A program made the position numbers and the translations under genes. Shown here piece after piece: positions 18,967-28,463 of a stretch of DNA of 64,000 nucleotides. Positions within the stretch are counted from its first letter, which is position 1; every line of letters begins with the position of its first letter. The stretch is from Paenibacillus sp. FSL A5-0031 (GTDB lineage Bacteria; Bacillota; Bacilli; Paenibacillales; Paenibacillaceae). Where the stretch lies: the NCBI RefSeq assembly GCF_001956295.1, contig NZ_MRTD01000007.1, positions 248,001 through 312,000 on the forward strand, read 5' to 3'. Below the pieces are notes generated by a model. It saw only the letters and a list, made by a program, of their open reading frames with translations, was not told the origin of the DNA and searched no databases.

Positions 18967-20007
18967 ATGCGGTATTGCGATGAATGTGCTTGCGATCAGA
19001 AAAGTATCCTTAAAACCACAAAAGAGCTGTTTATATTACACGGTCATTCTTTTGAAGTTGAAATAGTCAAGGCCACTTGTGGGGAGTGTGGTTTTGAAGT
19101 ATACGATGAAGAGTTACTTAATAATGCAATGCAAAATATTCATTCGACTTATAAAGAACTTTTTGGTGGTTTAACTGTTAGTGAGATCCGCGGTATACGA
19201 GGACAATATCCTGGATTAGGGAAAAGACCTTTTGCTAAAATACTAGGTATTGGATCAGCCAGTGTGGGACGTTATGAGTCTGAATCTGGAGCGTCAATGA
19301 ACCCAAGCATATTGAACATTTATCGTGAGTTACTTGGGAATCCGGCCAAGATAGTTGATTATTATAATTTAAATCACACCTCTTTATCAAAAAGGGAATT
19401 AATCAAAGTAAAACATATTTTAAATCCATGGTTTAATGGAAATCAATTTGATGAAAGATCAAGTAAAGAATTAATAATTTTAGATGAAGAGATTATTGAG
19501 AATCTATATAAAGCTTATGCCCACACCTCATTGTCTGGGTATATAGAATTCGATTTTGATAAATTGGTGAATATGATTTTGTACTTCGCTAGAAATGGCG
19601 TGGATAGATCGAAGTTGATGAAGTTACTTTGGTTTTCTGATTTTTATCACTTTAGAAATCAAACGGTTTCGATTAGTGGCATTGTGTATCATAGATTGAA
19701 ATATGGACCGGCGCCAAAAGATCATGACATTCTTTTAGCTCATCTTCAACATATGGACATTATAAAAGTAGAAGAGTATGAAAAAGATGAGGGTTGGGTG
19801 CATATAGAGATAAGATCAATTCAAGAATTTGATTCAACTGTTTTGGATGATACAGAAATCACTACATTAGAAAAAATTAAACAAATGTTTGGGGCGCTTG
19901 AATCATGGAGATTAAGCGAATGCTCACGCGATGAACGAGCATGGATTGAGACTGAGAACGAGATGCCAATAGATTATAAATACGCAATGGGATTAAAAGA
20001 AATTTGA
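18967..20007 (+). CDS. MqsA-like antitoxin fused to a Panacea (SocA/DUF4065) domain
   Basis: 346 residues. The N-terminal zinc ribbon has CDEC near residue 4 and CGEC near 39. An MqsA/XRE-type helix-turn-helix follows (GIRGQYPGLGKRPFAKILGIGSASVGRYESESG, about 75-115). The C-terminal half (about 180-345) is a Panacea/DUF4065 domain (MKLLWFSDFYHFRNQ...SGIVYHRLKYGPAPKDHD). Panacea domains are known as broad antitoxin modules. AAGGAG lies 8 bases before the ATG. It probably represses its own operon at the upstream inverted repeat and neutralises the toxin encoded just before it. The join of an MqsA DNA-binding half to a Panacea half is the notable feature. Confidence 0.82.
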   Translation: MRYCDECACDQKSILKTTKELFILHGHSFEVEIVKATCGECGFEVYDEELLNNAMQNIHSTYKELFGGLTVSEIRGIRGQYPGLGKRPFAKILGIGSASVGRYESESGASMNPSILNIYRELLGNPAKIVDYYNLNHTSLSKRELIKVKHILNPWFNGNQFDERSSKELIILDEEIIENLYKAYAHTSLSGYIEFDFDKLVNMILYFARNGVDRSKLMKLLWFSDFYHFRNQTVSISGIVYHRLKYGPAPKDHDILLAHLQHMDIIKVEEYEKDEGWVHIEIRSIQEFDSTVLDDTEITTLEKIKQMFGALESWRLSECSRDERAWIETENEMPIDYKYAMGLKEI

Positions 20008-20032
20008 GACGAGAAAGGACCCATCAATATAT

Positions 20033-20490
20033 GGTCAAACCCCCATTTAGCGGACAATGAAATAAAACCTTATCTTGTGAGCTGGCTTCGGTACATTACC
20101 GGGGTCAGCTTTTTTAGTTTTCTCTGTAGTCGACAATGGTTGTAAAAGTGGATGTAATCCTCAATTCTGCTTTGTGCTTCCTCGATCGATCGGATATCAG
20201 AAGGTTAGAGTGCTTCCGTCTTTAGATGGAAGAAGAAGCTCTCCATTAAGGCATTCGGTTCTAGTGTCTGTAAGCCGAAGTCGCCTATCTGATTGTAACG
20301 CCGCATCCATACCTTCAACCGTCTCACATCAGCAATCTCCAGAATTTCTACTACTTTCTTCTTTGTTTCGATGCTATACGTGACCAACTTCTGCCCCTTC
20401 TTTGTCATAACGAAAAGCACCCCCTATAGATTTCATCGGCTAAACACTAAGGTGTTTTTCCAATGTCCACTATAAGGGGTGCACATCAGA
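20033..20490 (-). pseudogene. Internally deleted IS3-family element (MITE-like)
   Basis: On the minus strand MTKKGQKLVTYSIETKKKVVE...RLKVWMRRYNQIGDFGL is the HTH start of an IS3 OrfA. It is joined directly to NALMESFFFHLKTEA...KKLTPVMYRSQLTR, the end of OrfB, so the catalytic DDE core is missing. The ends near 20035 (TGGTCAAACCCCC...GCGGACAATG) and near 20485 are inverted copies with a few mismatches. It cannot encode a working transposase. Confidence 0.8.
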
Positions 20491-20729
20491 TCACCCATGC
20501 GTCCTACTTATTTTGCTCTAAGAGTATATCAATTTAGTATAAATATAGTATAGAGGCGAAGTAAGGCGCGACGTCACTCAATACGAGGAGAGATTTATGA
20601 TGTGTAAGTCTCTTTTTATGCATGTTTTTCGAATTCGATTAGCCTTTTACTAATAGCTTATCCACCAATGGTTTGATAAGATATTTAAGTTGGAGGCCGA
20701 ACGGAAGATTCATAAGAAGGGGAGATATC

Positions 20730-21854
20730 GTGTTCACAAGAAGAACAATTATAGGATCCATTGACTTATTAAAATTTGGTACGCATAAGGAATTGGAGCG
20801 ATTTGCACTACAGTACCAAGTCGACGACCATATAGAAGGTACATCGCTTCAGATACGTATAAACTCCTTATTGAAATATCTTTTAGAACCGTACACCAAT
20901 GACTCTATTATAGAGGAGATAGTGACAGCATCTATTAATTTGGAATTGAAAATACTTAAGCAAGCAGAAAATTTTTTTGGGGCCCTGGATGAGCAACCCA
21001 CTTTCGAAAGTAAACACCCTGAGCTAACCCAATATTTAGAGAACGATGGTTACTCGATAGTTAATTATCAGCTACAAAGAACAAATGTAATGGAATTGAA
21101 TCGTTATAACAAAAACGAAAAAATGAAGCTTGTCTATAAAGGCGGGGGTTCATACGCAGACGTTCATTACTATGAAGATCCTTTTTATAATCAGACTATT
21201 GCGCTAAAACGTGCCAAAAAGGATGAAATGTCAGAGAAAGAACTAATCCGTTTCAAGTATGAGTTCATCGAACTTCAAAAATTAGATTCCCCCTACATTG
21301 TAAAAGTTTATAGCTACAATGAAGAAAAGGTAGAGTATACAATGGAGTATGTGGAGTCAACGCTACACAAATATATAGTGAAAAATAACACGAAGATATC
21401 AATATCTACTCGTATTTCAATCATTAACCAACTTTTTAAAGCATTTATTTACATACATTCTAAAGGGCTATTACATCGAGATATCAGTACAGCGAATGTA
21501 TTAATAAAAAATCATGATGATGGAACAACTATCGCGAAAGTTTCCGATTTTGGATTAGTGAAGAGACTAGATAGTACATTGACCGATCCAGACAGTAGTA
21601 TCAAAGGTTCACTAAACGATCCCAACTTGATAAAAGTTGGTTTTGATAAATACGAAGTGCGACATGAGGTTTATGCATTAACGCAGGTTATTAATTATGT
21701 GCTAACCGGCAATACAAAAGGCGGACTATATAATCGTAATCAGAAGATTCAAGAATATTTAGAAATAGGAATGGATCCGGTTATTAATCTGCGTTTTTCC
21801 AGCATTAATGAAATGTCGGAAGAATTTGCGAGATTGAAACATTTGATTAAATAA
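20730..21854 (+). CDS. Ser/Thr protein kinase with unidentified N-terminal domain
   Basis: 375 residues from GTG at 20730, chosen because GGGGAG precedes it; longer in-frame starts lack a ribosome site. The N-terminal 120 residues are helical and contain GTHKELERFALQYQ. The kinase domain follows with a Gly loop (GGGSYADVH), VAIK-type IALKRAKK, the catalytic loop HRDISTANVLI and the metal motif SDFGL, so it should be active. There is no membrane helix. Stand-alone kinases of this kind occur in phage-defence islands, and a role in abortive infection is a reasonable guess. The gene has its own terminator. Confidence 0.82.
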   Translation: MFTRRTIIGSIDLLKFGTHKELERFALQYQVDDHIEGTSLQIRINSLLKYLLEPYTNDSIIEEIVTASINLELKILKQAENFFGALDEQPTFESKHPELTQYLENDGYSIVNYQLQRTNVMELNRYNKNEKMKLVYKGGGSYADVHYYEDPFYNQTIALKRAKKDEMSEKELIRFKYEFIELQKLDSPYIVKVYSYNEEKVEYTMEYVESTLHKYIVKNNTKISISTRISIINQLFKAFIYIHSKGLLHRDISTANVLIKNHDDGTTIAKVSDFGLVKRLDSTLTDPDSSIKGSLNDPNLIKVGFDKYEVRHEVYALTQVINYVLTGNTKGGLYNRNQKIQEYLEIGMDPVINLRFSSINEMSEEFARLKHLIK

Positions 21855-21881
21855 TTTTGTTATATAGAGTACCAGTTGAAA

Positions 21882-21912
21882 AAAGAGGAGCTGTAGCGAA
21901 GCTCCTCTTTAT
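21882..21912 (+). terminator. Terminator after the kinase gene
   Basis: An 11-bp stem AAAGAGGAGCT / AGCTCCTCTTT with a 7-base loop follows the kinase stop by 28 bases. Confidence 0.85.
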
Positions 21913-21980
21913 CAAAGGTTATAAACGAACTATTTATTAAATTCAAAGCACGACTCATTTTTTAAAAAGGTGGTTTTGTT

Positions 21981-23405
21981 GTGAACAATTTAATACCTTT
22001 CGACGAGTTTTCTGATTTGTGGGACGAAGTACCAGTAGTTATTCCAGATACAAATGCTATTTTAGATCTTTATAGAAATTCATCCCTTACAACTGAGCAT
22101 GTACTTGAGATTTTCGGTTTAATATCAAATCAAATTTGGATTCCACATCAAGTTGCAGAGGAATACCAAAATAATTATCGTGGTGTTATTTCAGGTGCGA
22201 AGAAAAAATATGATGATGTAACGGAAAAGGTTCAAACTACCGTACAAAAGGCAAAAAATGATGTAAACAAGCAGTTTCTCCGCTACAAAGGATTCAAGTT
22301 TCCAAAAATCAACGAATTGGGCGATTATATAAATACAAAAATATCTGAAATCGAGGCTGAAGCAGCTAGATTCGGAGATGATATTATAGATGAAATTTCT
22401 AGGAACAAACGTATGTTAGAAGACGATTATGTAAAAACGTTTATGGATCAACTCGAAGCAGATGGTAAAGTCGGTTCCCCTTTTACATATTCTGAAAAGA
22501 TTGTCCTAATTACGGAAGGGGACTCTCGGTATTCTCGTAAGATACCACCCGGCTATGAGGATGAGAAGGAAAAAGATAAGAAAGACCCAATAAAGAAGAC
22601 TCAGAAATTTGGGGATTTATTTGTATGGAAGCAACTACTGTTACATGCAGAAGAGAACGGACGTCCTATCATCTTCATTACCAACGATAATAAAGAAGAC
22701 TGGTGGGTGTTGGATAAGGATGGGAATATCGTTTCTCCAAGAAAAGAACTACTTGATGAATTCAGTGATTATAGCGATCAAAATTTCACCATGATGGGTT
22801 TGCCTGAGTTTGTAGGCCATGTTGCCAAGATTATAAATAAGGAAAACACGCTATCTTTTCTTGAATTAAATGCAACCAGCGTTCTTGACGATATAGTTGA
22901 ATATAAAGGGTGGGAGGAAGTATTGGACGGGAATCTGCAATTAACAAGCTATCTCATTCACAATGGGGATCTGCAGGATTATGTTTCCAACCCACTTACT
23001 GATGTTGAAATTTTTAATTTTAATGCTTCCAAACTAGAAATAGATAACGTTGAACTGGACGGTACTTTTGTCTCCATGGAAGGCACTTTTACCATCGTTG
23101 TTGAAGCGACTATAAGTCAATATGGCGATCGCGATGAGCAAGTGATGATAACCATTAATGGCTATATAAACGCTCAATTTGAAATTGATTTGGAGAAGAA
23201 AGAAGACAATATAAAGAAGAATACGGTTAAACTTACTTTAGGTGGATTCGATATTAAAAATGTAGTTTATTATGACCAAACCGGCGATCTAGATGAATCA
23301 GATATGGACTACCAAGGAGAAGAGCTTGAGTTATGCTCAGGTTGTGGTGAGTACAAAGGCCGCGGTGAATTTAGAGGATCATTATGTAATGCTTGTGAAG
23401 ATTAG
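21981..23405 (+). CDS. PIN-like-domain (PF18476 type) nuclease with C-terminal zinc ribbon
   Basis: 474 residues, GTG start behind AAAAAGGTGG. The N-terminal PIN-like fold has VIPDTNAILDLYR (Asp23), a coiled helical insert (about 60-150), and the downstream acidic cluster GDLFVWKQLL...IIFITNDNKEDWW near 205-240. This is the layout of the PIN-like family often found in defence islands. A middle domain of about 190 residues rich in beta strands follows. The end is a zinc ribbon CSGCGEY...CNACED (451-474). It is probably a metal-dependent RNase or DNase. It has its own promoter region after the kinase terminator, so it may act independently of the kinase. Confidence 0.8.
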   Translation: MNNLIPFDEFSDLWDEVPVVIPDTNAILDLYRNSSLTTEHVLEIFGLISNQIWIPHQVAEEYQNNYRGVISGAKKKYDDVTEKVQTTVQKAKNDVNKQFLRYKGFKFPKINELGDYINTKISEIEAEAARFGDDIIDEISRNKRMLEDDYVKTFMDQLEADGKVGSPFTYSEKIVLITEGDSRYSRKIPPGYEDEKEKDKKDPIKKTQKFGDLFVWKQLLLHAEENGRPIIFITNDNKEDWWVLDKDGNIVSPRKELLDEFSDYSDQNFTMMGLPEFVGHVAKIINKENTLSFLELNATSVLDDIVEYKGWEEVLDGNLQLTSYLIHNGDLQDYVSNPLTDVEIFNFNASKLEIDNVELDGTFVSMEGTFTIVVEATISQYGDRDEQVMITINGYINAQFEIDLEKKEDNIKKNTVKLTLGGFDIKNVVYYDQTGDLDESDMDYQGEELELCSGCGEYKGRGEFRGSLCNACED

Positions 23406-23989
23406 TTTAATTGCATTGAGGTAATTCTTCAAGATGCCCGTAACCCTTGATGAAATGTTGACGGAATCACGGGTTTCATTCTTTGTCCTAAAGGACATCA
23501 GAAGTTGGCGGTCCAATTACTACGGTTTTAGTTATCGTAAGTTGTTTGGAATATTTCTATAGAAGTCAACCTTTTCAAATTTCTCCATTTCGAGAAAAAT
23601 GACATTCTTCAGCAATCCTTTAGTCGTATCGGTATGTATAAGCTGGCGATCTATCGTAAATGTGACCTGCAAGAAGCACAGCAGAGAGCGAGCTAATCAA
23701 TCATTTCGAATCCTCAAACTACCACTCGAGCCAGCTCAAGCAGCTGGTTTTTTAATTGCCTTATGATTCCCCAGCTCGTTCAGTCGGGAAGCCCAAGCGA
23801 CTTAACGGCTCTAATTCGCTTCGCTCCTAAGAGCCGATAGATTCCATTGGGTTTCATTTCCTCCTTTGCGTTCCGAAGGAAACCACACCGAAGAAGCCCG
23901 CCGCGATATGCCGGCGGCCTCATTCCTGTTCCGGCAGCAAACAGAATTACGAAGCAGCGTGGGAAACGGGAGGAGCTATCAATAATAAC
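23406..23989. other. Intergenic region with inverted repeats
   Basis: No gene longer than about 25 codons is credible. A terminator-like hairpin is annotated separately. The part from 23755 to 23960 is richer in G+C than the rest of the island and holds an inverted repeat CGGCTCT...AGAGCCG (about 23806-23844) and a GCCGCC/GGCGGC pair near 23900. A 25-codon minus-strand frame, MKPNGIYRLLGAKRIRAVKS, lies there. This may be a relic of another element. Confidence 0.4.
23731..23753 (+). terminator. Rho-independent terminator
   Basis: CCAGCT / AGCTGG with a 5-base loop is followed by six T. It lies 325 bases after the PIN-like gene, so its transcript is uncertain. Confidence 0.6.
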
Positions 23990-25183
23990 TTAGACCTGTA
24001 AATGCCCCATCACTGTATCCACAATGTCATCATAGGTAAGAATTGATAAGGATGGGTGCTCGGCTTCAATAGCTCGCCATACTTCTGAAGAGAACATGTG
24101 CCGTCGACCTATTACTAAGTGCCTTTTTGGATAATACACATTAATTCCGAATTTCCCCTCGACATTACGACGATTCCGCGGATCCTCAAAATATTCTCTA
24201 TAAGTTCTTGTTTGAGAAATATAAGAGTTAATTTCAGCGGAAAAAGTTTCACGATTTTCACGTCCCACAGTTGCTTCTTCTGTTTTTAGCTTAGGAAGTT
24301 TAAATTCAACAATATCTGAAAAACCATTTGCTTGAGTTACAAAAAAATCTGGTCGAATTGCTGCTCTATCTGCATCGGCCCATTCGCATTCCTTTTCATC
24401 AAAGACGCCAACACCAAAGAATGCCATCTTTAAGATAAAATGATGTTCAGGTTCAGCTAAAAACTGAGTGATCTGTACCTCTGAGACTTCATTGGAGTTA
24501 TAGAGCTCGATGAAACGGTTCATTATTGATAACTTGTTATGTTGAAAGCTAAGTCGCTCAGGGATAACATAATGTGCGTCCTGAATAGCAGTAGATATTG
24601 GATCATTAAATAAGGCAACTTCAATTTTTTCGTTCTCTTCATCAATATCTATTCGGTTCAAAGAGAATATCTCCATCCATTTGATATTACGTACCTTCAA
24701 TTGATCATTAACAACTGAGTAAAAATAACAGTTTCTAAGACGAGAATGTTGGCTTGTAGGTTCCAATTTTGGACTATTTAGCATGAAGATCATGTCTTGG
24801 GCAGTAAAATTCCAGTTATTTTTAGCCAAAATTTCAGTAGCATTGGGGGATGCGAAATACGTGTTGTCATTAACTGGATGCAAAGGGAGTGAAAAGGTAT
24901 TTCTTCCAGTGGGGAAACCAACAACACCTTCTAGGAAGTCGTCCTCATCAGATAAATCAGTGTACCTTATTCGAGTTTCCCATGGATTAATTATTGGACG
25001 ATTGTATGGCCCAACATATTCAAGGGCTATATGTTCCTTTCCCAAATAGAAATGAACCTCATCGGGATTCAAGAGAAACGCTGGAAGGTTACGTAATTTT
25101 ATTTCATCTAGCAAACTGAATAACATTTCTCCGTAATCTTTGTTCAATTCTGATAAGATTGATTTTGCTAACTCAATACTCAT
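23990..25183 (-). CDS. sduA: Shedu anti-phage nuclease (SduA, DUF4263)
   Basis: 397 residues. Shedu is a single-gene phage-defence system whose DUF4263 domain is a PD-(D/E)XK-type nuclease. The core is in the C-terminal third: ITQFLAEPEHHFIL (about 238-251), RPDFFVT with Asp279, and IVEFKLPKL with Glu293 and Lys295 as the remaining catalytic residues. The family helix EINSYISQTRTYREYF and the strand GKFGINVYYPKRHLVIGRR follow. The N-terminal 230 residues are a variable sensing region. Start ATG behind AGAGGGGG. It is the only minus-strand gene in this part of the island and probably a separate unit. Confidence 0.88.
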   Translation of the reverse strand: MSIELAKSILSELNKDYGEMLFSLLDEIKLRNLPAFLLNPDEVHFYLGKEHIALEYVGPYNRPIINPWETRIRYTDLSDEDDFLEGVVGFPTGRNTFSLPLHPVNDNTYFASPNATEILAKNNWNFTAQDMIFMLNSPKLEPTSQHSRLRNCYFYSVVNDQLKVRNIKWMEIFSLNRIDIDEENEKIEVALFNDPISTAIQDAHYVIPERLSFQHNKLSIMNRFIELYNSNEVSEVQITQFLAEPEHHFILKMAFFGVGVFDEKECEWADADRAAIRPDFFVTQANGFSDIVEFKLPKLKTEEATVGRENRETFSAEINSYISQTRTYREYFEDPRNRRNVEGKFGINVYYPKRHLVIGRRHMFSSEVWRAIEAEHPSLSILTYDDIVDTVMGHLQV

Positions 25184-25741
25184 TTGAATCCCCCTCTATT
25201 AAACTAAAACTTGGATATTATTATACGAGTTCTACGATGCAGAAACAATTTTTTATCCATTAATGAGTCTTGATTACATTTCTCTCAAAAATTATCAAAC
25301 TCCTGGCGATCTCACTTGAGCGCAAGCTATCCATACTACTCAAAAAAGACCACCGTCCTCATTTTCTTTTGGAACTATGAATTATCGTCATCTTGTTGAA
25401 GACCAAGTTTACCAGTTTACGAATTCGGAGGGTGAGGTTTTTATATACCTGTGAGGGTGATGGTCTTGATCATTGTCCTTTATGTACTTCAACATTGGTG
25501 AGTTCTATACCAACTATTGATCTGATAGATTCCTCCTTAGATGTTATTATTATGTTTCTTATGATAATATTTATTTGTATTATAATTTTGCTGAAGGTCA
25601 TTTGCTTACCTTGAATGGTCATCTTATCGTCTTACACGTAAATGAAACTGATGCTGCCTCAGATGAAAATCATAAATAGTCCCTGTAATAACGAAGAATA
25701 TGCTTTCGTTAAATTCAAATCCAATAACTGTTGGTGATAGT
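25184..25741. other. Intergenic region without convincing gene
   Basis: A 25-codon frame from 25377 and a second frame at 25393-25614 with a CPLC motif overlap each other. Neither has a ribosome site or recognisable sequence. Possibly a decayed gene; otherwise only promoter sequence for the two divergent genes is expected. Confidence 0.4.
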
Positions 25742-27151
25742 ATGTTTATATCTGTAGGTAAAGCAGGAGAAAGATATTGTTCATTTGAAGATGAAGAAAA
25801 ATTTTTGCGGGAGCTATCTACCTCGAAAGATATGTTTTGTCCCGACTGTAATGAACTTGTTAGATTTCGTGCGGGAACGAGAGCGCCACATTTCTATCAT
25901 GATAGAAAATGTACCAATCCAAATCCGTATACAGAACCTGAATCTGAAACTCACAGAAACGGTAAACTAGCTATTTACTCTTGGTTAAAATCGCTTTACC
26001 GTGAAAGCGAAGTAGCGTTAGAGTATTATATTCCTGAAACAAAACAACGTTCGGATGTAATGCTAATCCATCCTGACGGAGAAAAGTGGGCTTTTGAATT
26101 CCAGTGTTCTAAAATAGCCGGCGTAGTTTGGAATGAACGCCACGAGCTGTATGAGCAAGCTGGTGTGAAGGATTTTTGGATACTTAATAGCGAGTTAATT
26201 CAAAATATATCCGAAAAAGACTTTAAAGTTATAGGACTAGAATCAGCGGTTTACCGAGATGGCCAGAGATTGATCTACTTAGATGTGAATGAACAAATAG
26301 TTCATTTTCATATCGATGGTGACCTCTGGGGCGGTACTCTTAGTAATCCAAAAGTAATTAAAGATGCTTTAGCAAATTTCGAGATACGAAAGAAACAATT
26401 ATGGCTGTCTGCTTATGATACTTACTTAAAGGAACTAGAAGAGGAACGTGAAGCTAGCAGGCAAGAACAGCTAAGATATGATCGTGAGAAGGAGGAAAGA
26501 GAAAAATCCGAATATCTTAGGAAACAAATTGAGAATGAAAAAAAAACAAGAAATATACGGGATTACTATAAGCGAATAATCGAAGAACGTCATAAGTTAA
26601 CCGCGGATATGACTTATAAAGAAAAGGAGCTATTCTTGCGACTGACGAAGAAATATGATCTAACGCCTGATAACTTCCCAGCAGTGTTCATGTTAGAGGT
26701 TGGGTACTCGGATTTACTTTTAACTCCTAAGCAGCTATGGCAACTGTGGATATATGATTATGTGGTATCCAAGTGGGATGGGTTTATTAAAAAAGGTAAA
26801 GAGTCGAATATATGGTTTGATTACATGAAAGAAAAATTTAAAGAACAGAAAGATATAGGAGTCTTTCGTACTGTTTATAATAGAAAAGAAGAAGCTAACT
26901 ATATGTTTACGGTATATAACTATCTAGCTCGTTTAAATCAAGTTGGAGTACTTCAAAAATTAGGTTCAATGACCACTAAGTATCAACGATTACTTGTAAA
27001 TAGAATTCCAATTCTCGAAACACACAATGAGAATGCATTACTTAAGTTGTTTTTTGAAGGATATTTTCACGAAACAACGGATGAGGTTGGGATAAAGTAT
27101 ACTAATAAAGTGAAAGAAATACAGTGGGAATGCCATCAAGCTAAACGCTAA
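25742..27151 (+). CDS. CoiA-like nuclease domain protein
   Basis: 469 residues from ATG 25742, placed after GGTGAT; an in-frame ATG at 25700 lacks a ribosome site. The N-terminal zinc finger CPDC (33-36) with HFYH (50-53) is followed by a restriction-like nuclease core: SETHRNGK, then QRSDVM with Asp105, and AFEFQCS with Glu119 and Gln121. This is the CoiA pattern. A Glu/Arg-rich coiled coil (about 230-290) and a helical C-terminal domain complete it. CoiA is a competence protein, but there are no competence genes nearby and the surroundings are defence genes, so a DNA-targeting nuclease role is more likely. Confidence 0.8.
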   Translation: MFISVGKAGERYCSFEDEEKFLRELSTSKDMFCPDCNELVRFRAGTRAPHFYHDRKCTNPNPYTEPESETHRNGKLAIYSWLKSLYRESEVALEYYIPETKQRSDVMLIHPDGEKWAFEFQCSKIAGVVWNERHELYEQAGVKDFWILNSELIQNISEKDFKVIGLESAVYRDGQRLIYLDVNEQIVHFHIDGDLWGGTLSNPKVIKDALANFEIRKKQLWLSAYDTYLKELEEEREASRQEQLRYDREKEEREKSEYLRKQIENEKKTRNIRDYYKRIIEERHKLTADMTYKEKELFLRLTKKYDLTPDNFPAVFMLEVGYSDLLLTPKQLWQLWIYDYVVSKWDGFIKKGKESNIWFDYMKEKFKEQKDIGVFRTVYNRKEEANYMFTVYNYLARLNQVGVLQKLGSMTTKYQRLLVNRIPILETHNENALLKLFFEGYFHETTDEVGIKYTNKVKEIQWECHQAKR

Positions 27152-27224
27152 ACACCTGCAATAGCCACGAAGGGATGAATATATTTCAGAGTGGTTCGCG
27201 TATTTTGTAAATGAGGGGGAAAAT

Positions 27225-28118
27225 ATGTTTAACTGTACACATTTAATTTTAGATACCTGTGTTTGGATAGATATAGCGAATCATAAAAAAGAGTTGTTTT
27301 CCAAATTTCTAGATAATTTAGAGGAACTAATTGAATCTGGAGATATCAAACTTGTAATTCCTGATCAAGTTCATGTTGAGTGGAACAGGAATAAGGAAGA
27401 AAAAATTTTAAAAGAGAAGCAAAATATGCTCTCAAATGCTTTAAAGACAATTTCAGAACTAAAAATGTTGATTCAAGGTGACAACATAAGTAATATCATT
27501 GAAATATTAGAGAATTTACAAACAGTTCTGAATAGTAATAAAGAAATTATCATACATAAATTTTCTACTAATATTGAGAGAATTGACGCTCTAATTAATA
27601 ACACAAAAGCTATTAAGCTAATTCATTCAGACAATGTAAGAAATCAGTCTATTGAATTGGCATTAGCAAAAAAAGCACCATTCGTTGGAAAGAAAAAAAA
27701 CAATATGGCTGATGCATTAATTGTTTTAAGTTCAATCGAATATACAGAAAAATATAATGAATCTGTTTTTTTTGTTTCACATAATCATACTGAATTCGGC
27801 GGCAACACTTCTAAGGAACTCCATAATGATTTATCAGAAATAGTTGGAGATTTACCTTTTCAGTATTTTAATACCATTACTGATGCGATGAGTGAAGTAG
27901 AGGGAATAAGATCCGATCTTATTGAGATGTTAGAGCAACATCATGAAGAAATAATACGAGAAACACGAGAATACGAATTTAATAATTTGCCACGATCAAT
28001 AGGGTTCTGTGATAAATGCAATAAGACGGAACGAAAGACGGTTCCAGTGTACGATAATTGGGGCGTAGATATTCTAAGTTTATGCGAGAAATGTTATTTT
28101 GGGGATAAAATTAATTAA
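27225..28118 (+). CDS. PIN-domain (DUF4935-type) nuclease with C-terminal zinc ribbon
   Basis: 297 residues behind GAGGGGGAAAAT. PIN motifs: LILDTCVWIDIA (Asp10), IPDQVHVEWNRN (acidic Glu), KNNMADALIVLSS near 160 (Asp) and FFVSHNHTEF near 180. A helical insert lies between the first and second halves. The C terminus has two CxxC pairs (CDKC near 262 and CEKC near 287) forming a zinc ribbon. Probably an RNase. It is not homologous over its length to the PIN-like protein at 21981, but both end in a zinc ribbon. A hairpin terminator follows. Confidence 0.82.
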   Translation: MFNCTHLILDTCVWIDIANHKKELFSKFLDNLEELIESGDIKLVIPDQVHVEWNRNKEEKILKEKQNMLSNALKTISELKMLIQGDNISNIIEILENLQTVLNSNKEIIIHKFSTNIERIDALINNTKAIKLIHSDNVRNQSIELALAKKAPFVGKKKNNMADALIVLSSIEYTEKYNESVFFVSHNHTEFGGNTSKELHNDLSEIVGDLPFQYFNTITDAMSEVEGIRSDLIEMLEQHHEEIIRETREYEFNNLPRSIGFCDKCNKTERKTVPVYDNWGVDILSLCEKCYFGDKIN

Positions 28119-28463
28119 TACGAGGAACGTTATTTCAATAAAATACTGACTCAGATGAAAACTATAAGTAAAATCCCTGGCCTACTGGCTAGGGATTCAA
28201 CGTAAGTGTCCAATAGCCCCCGCCTGGCCTGACCGATATGAAGGATTAGAGAAGGAGCAGGTAAGTTTCATCCTCAGCTACTCCAAATCCAAAGAATTCT
28301 CCCGTACCGTTTGTACCGCAGTGAATTAAGCTCGGGACACGTTAGTTCAATAAAGCATATTCCATCCTCGCCCCGCTGACTCTTAGTTCGGGCCCGAATG
28401 GCTTTTTTTTGAATCTCTAACTGTGGGAGGAATCTTCAGTTGATGGATCTCTCTGAATGAACT
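28119..28463. other. Intergenic region with terminators
   Basis: Holds a hairpin AATCCCT-GCC / GGC-AGGGATT near 28171-28196 after the PIN gene. A palindrome TTCGGGCCCGAA near 28390-28401 is followed by a T-run. No gene is supported. Confidence 0.5.

Noticed and set aside
25393..25614. 73-codon frame with CPLC
   Set aside because: No ribosome site; low-complexity hydrophobic end; may be part of a decayed gene but not supported.
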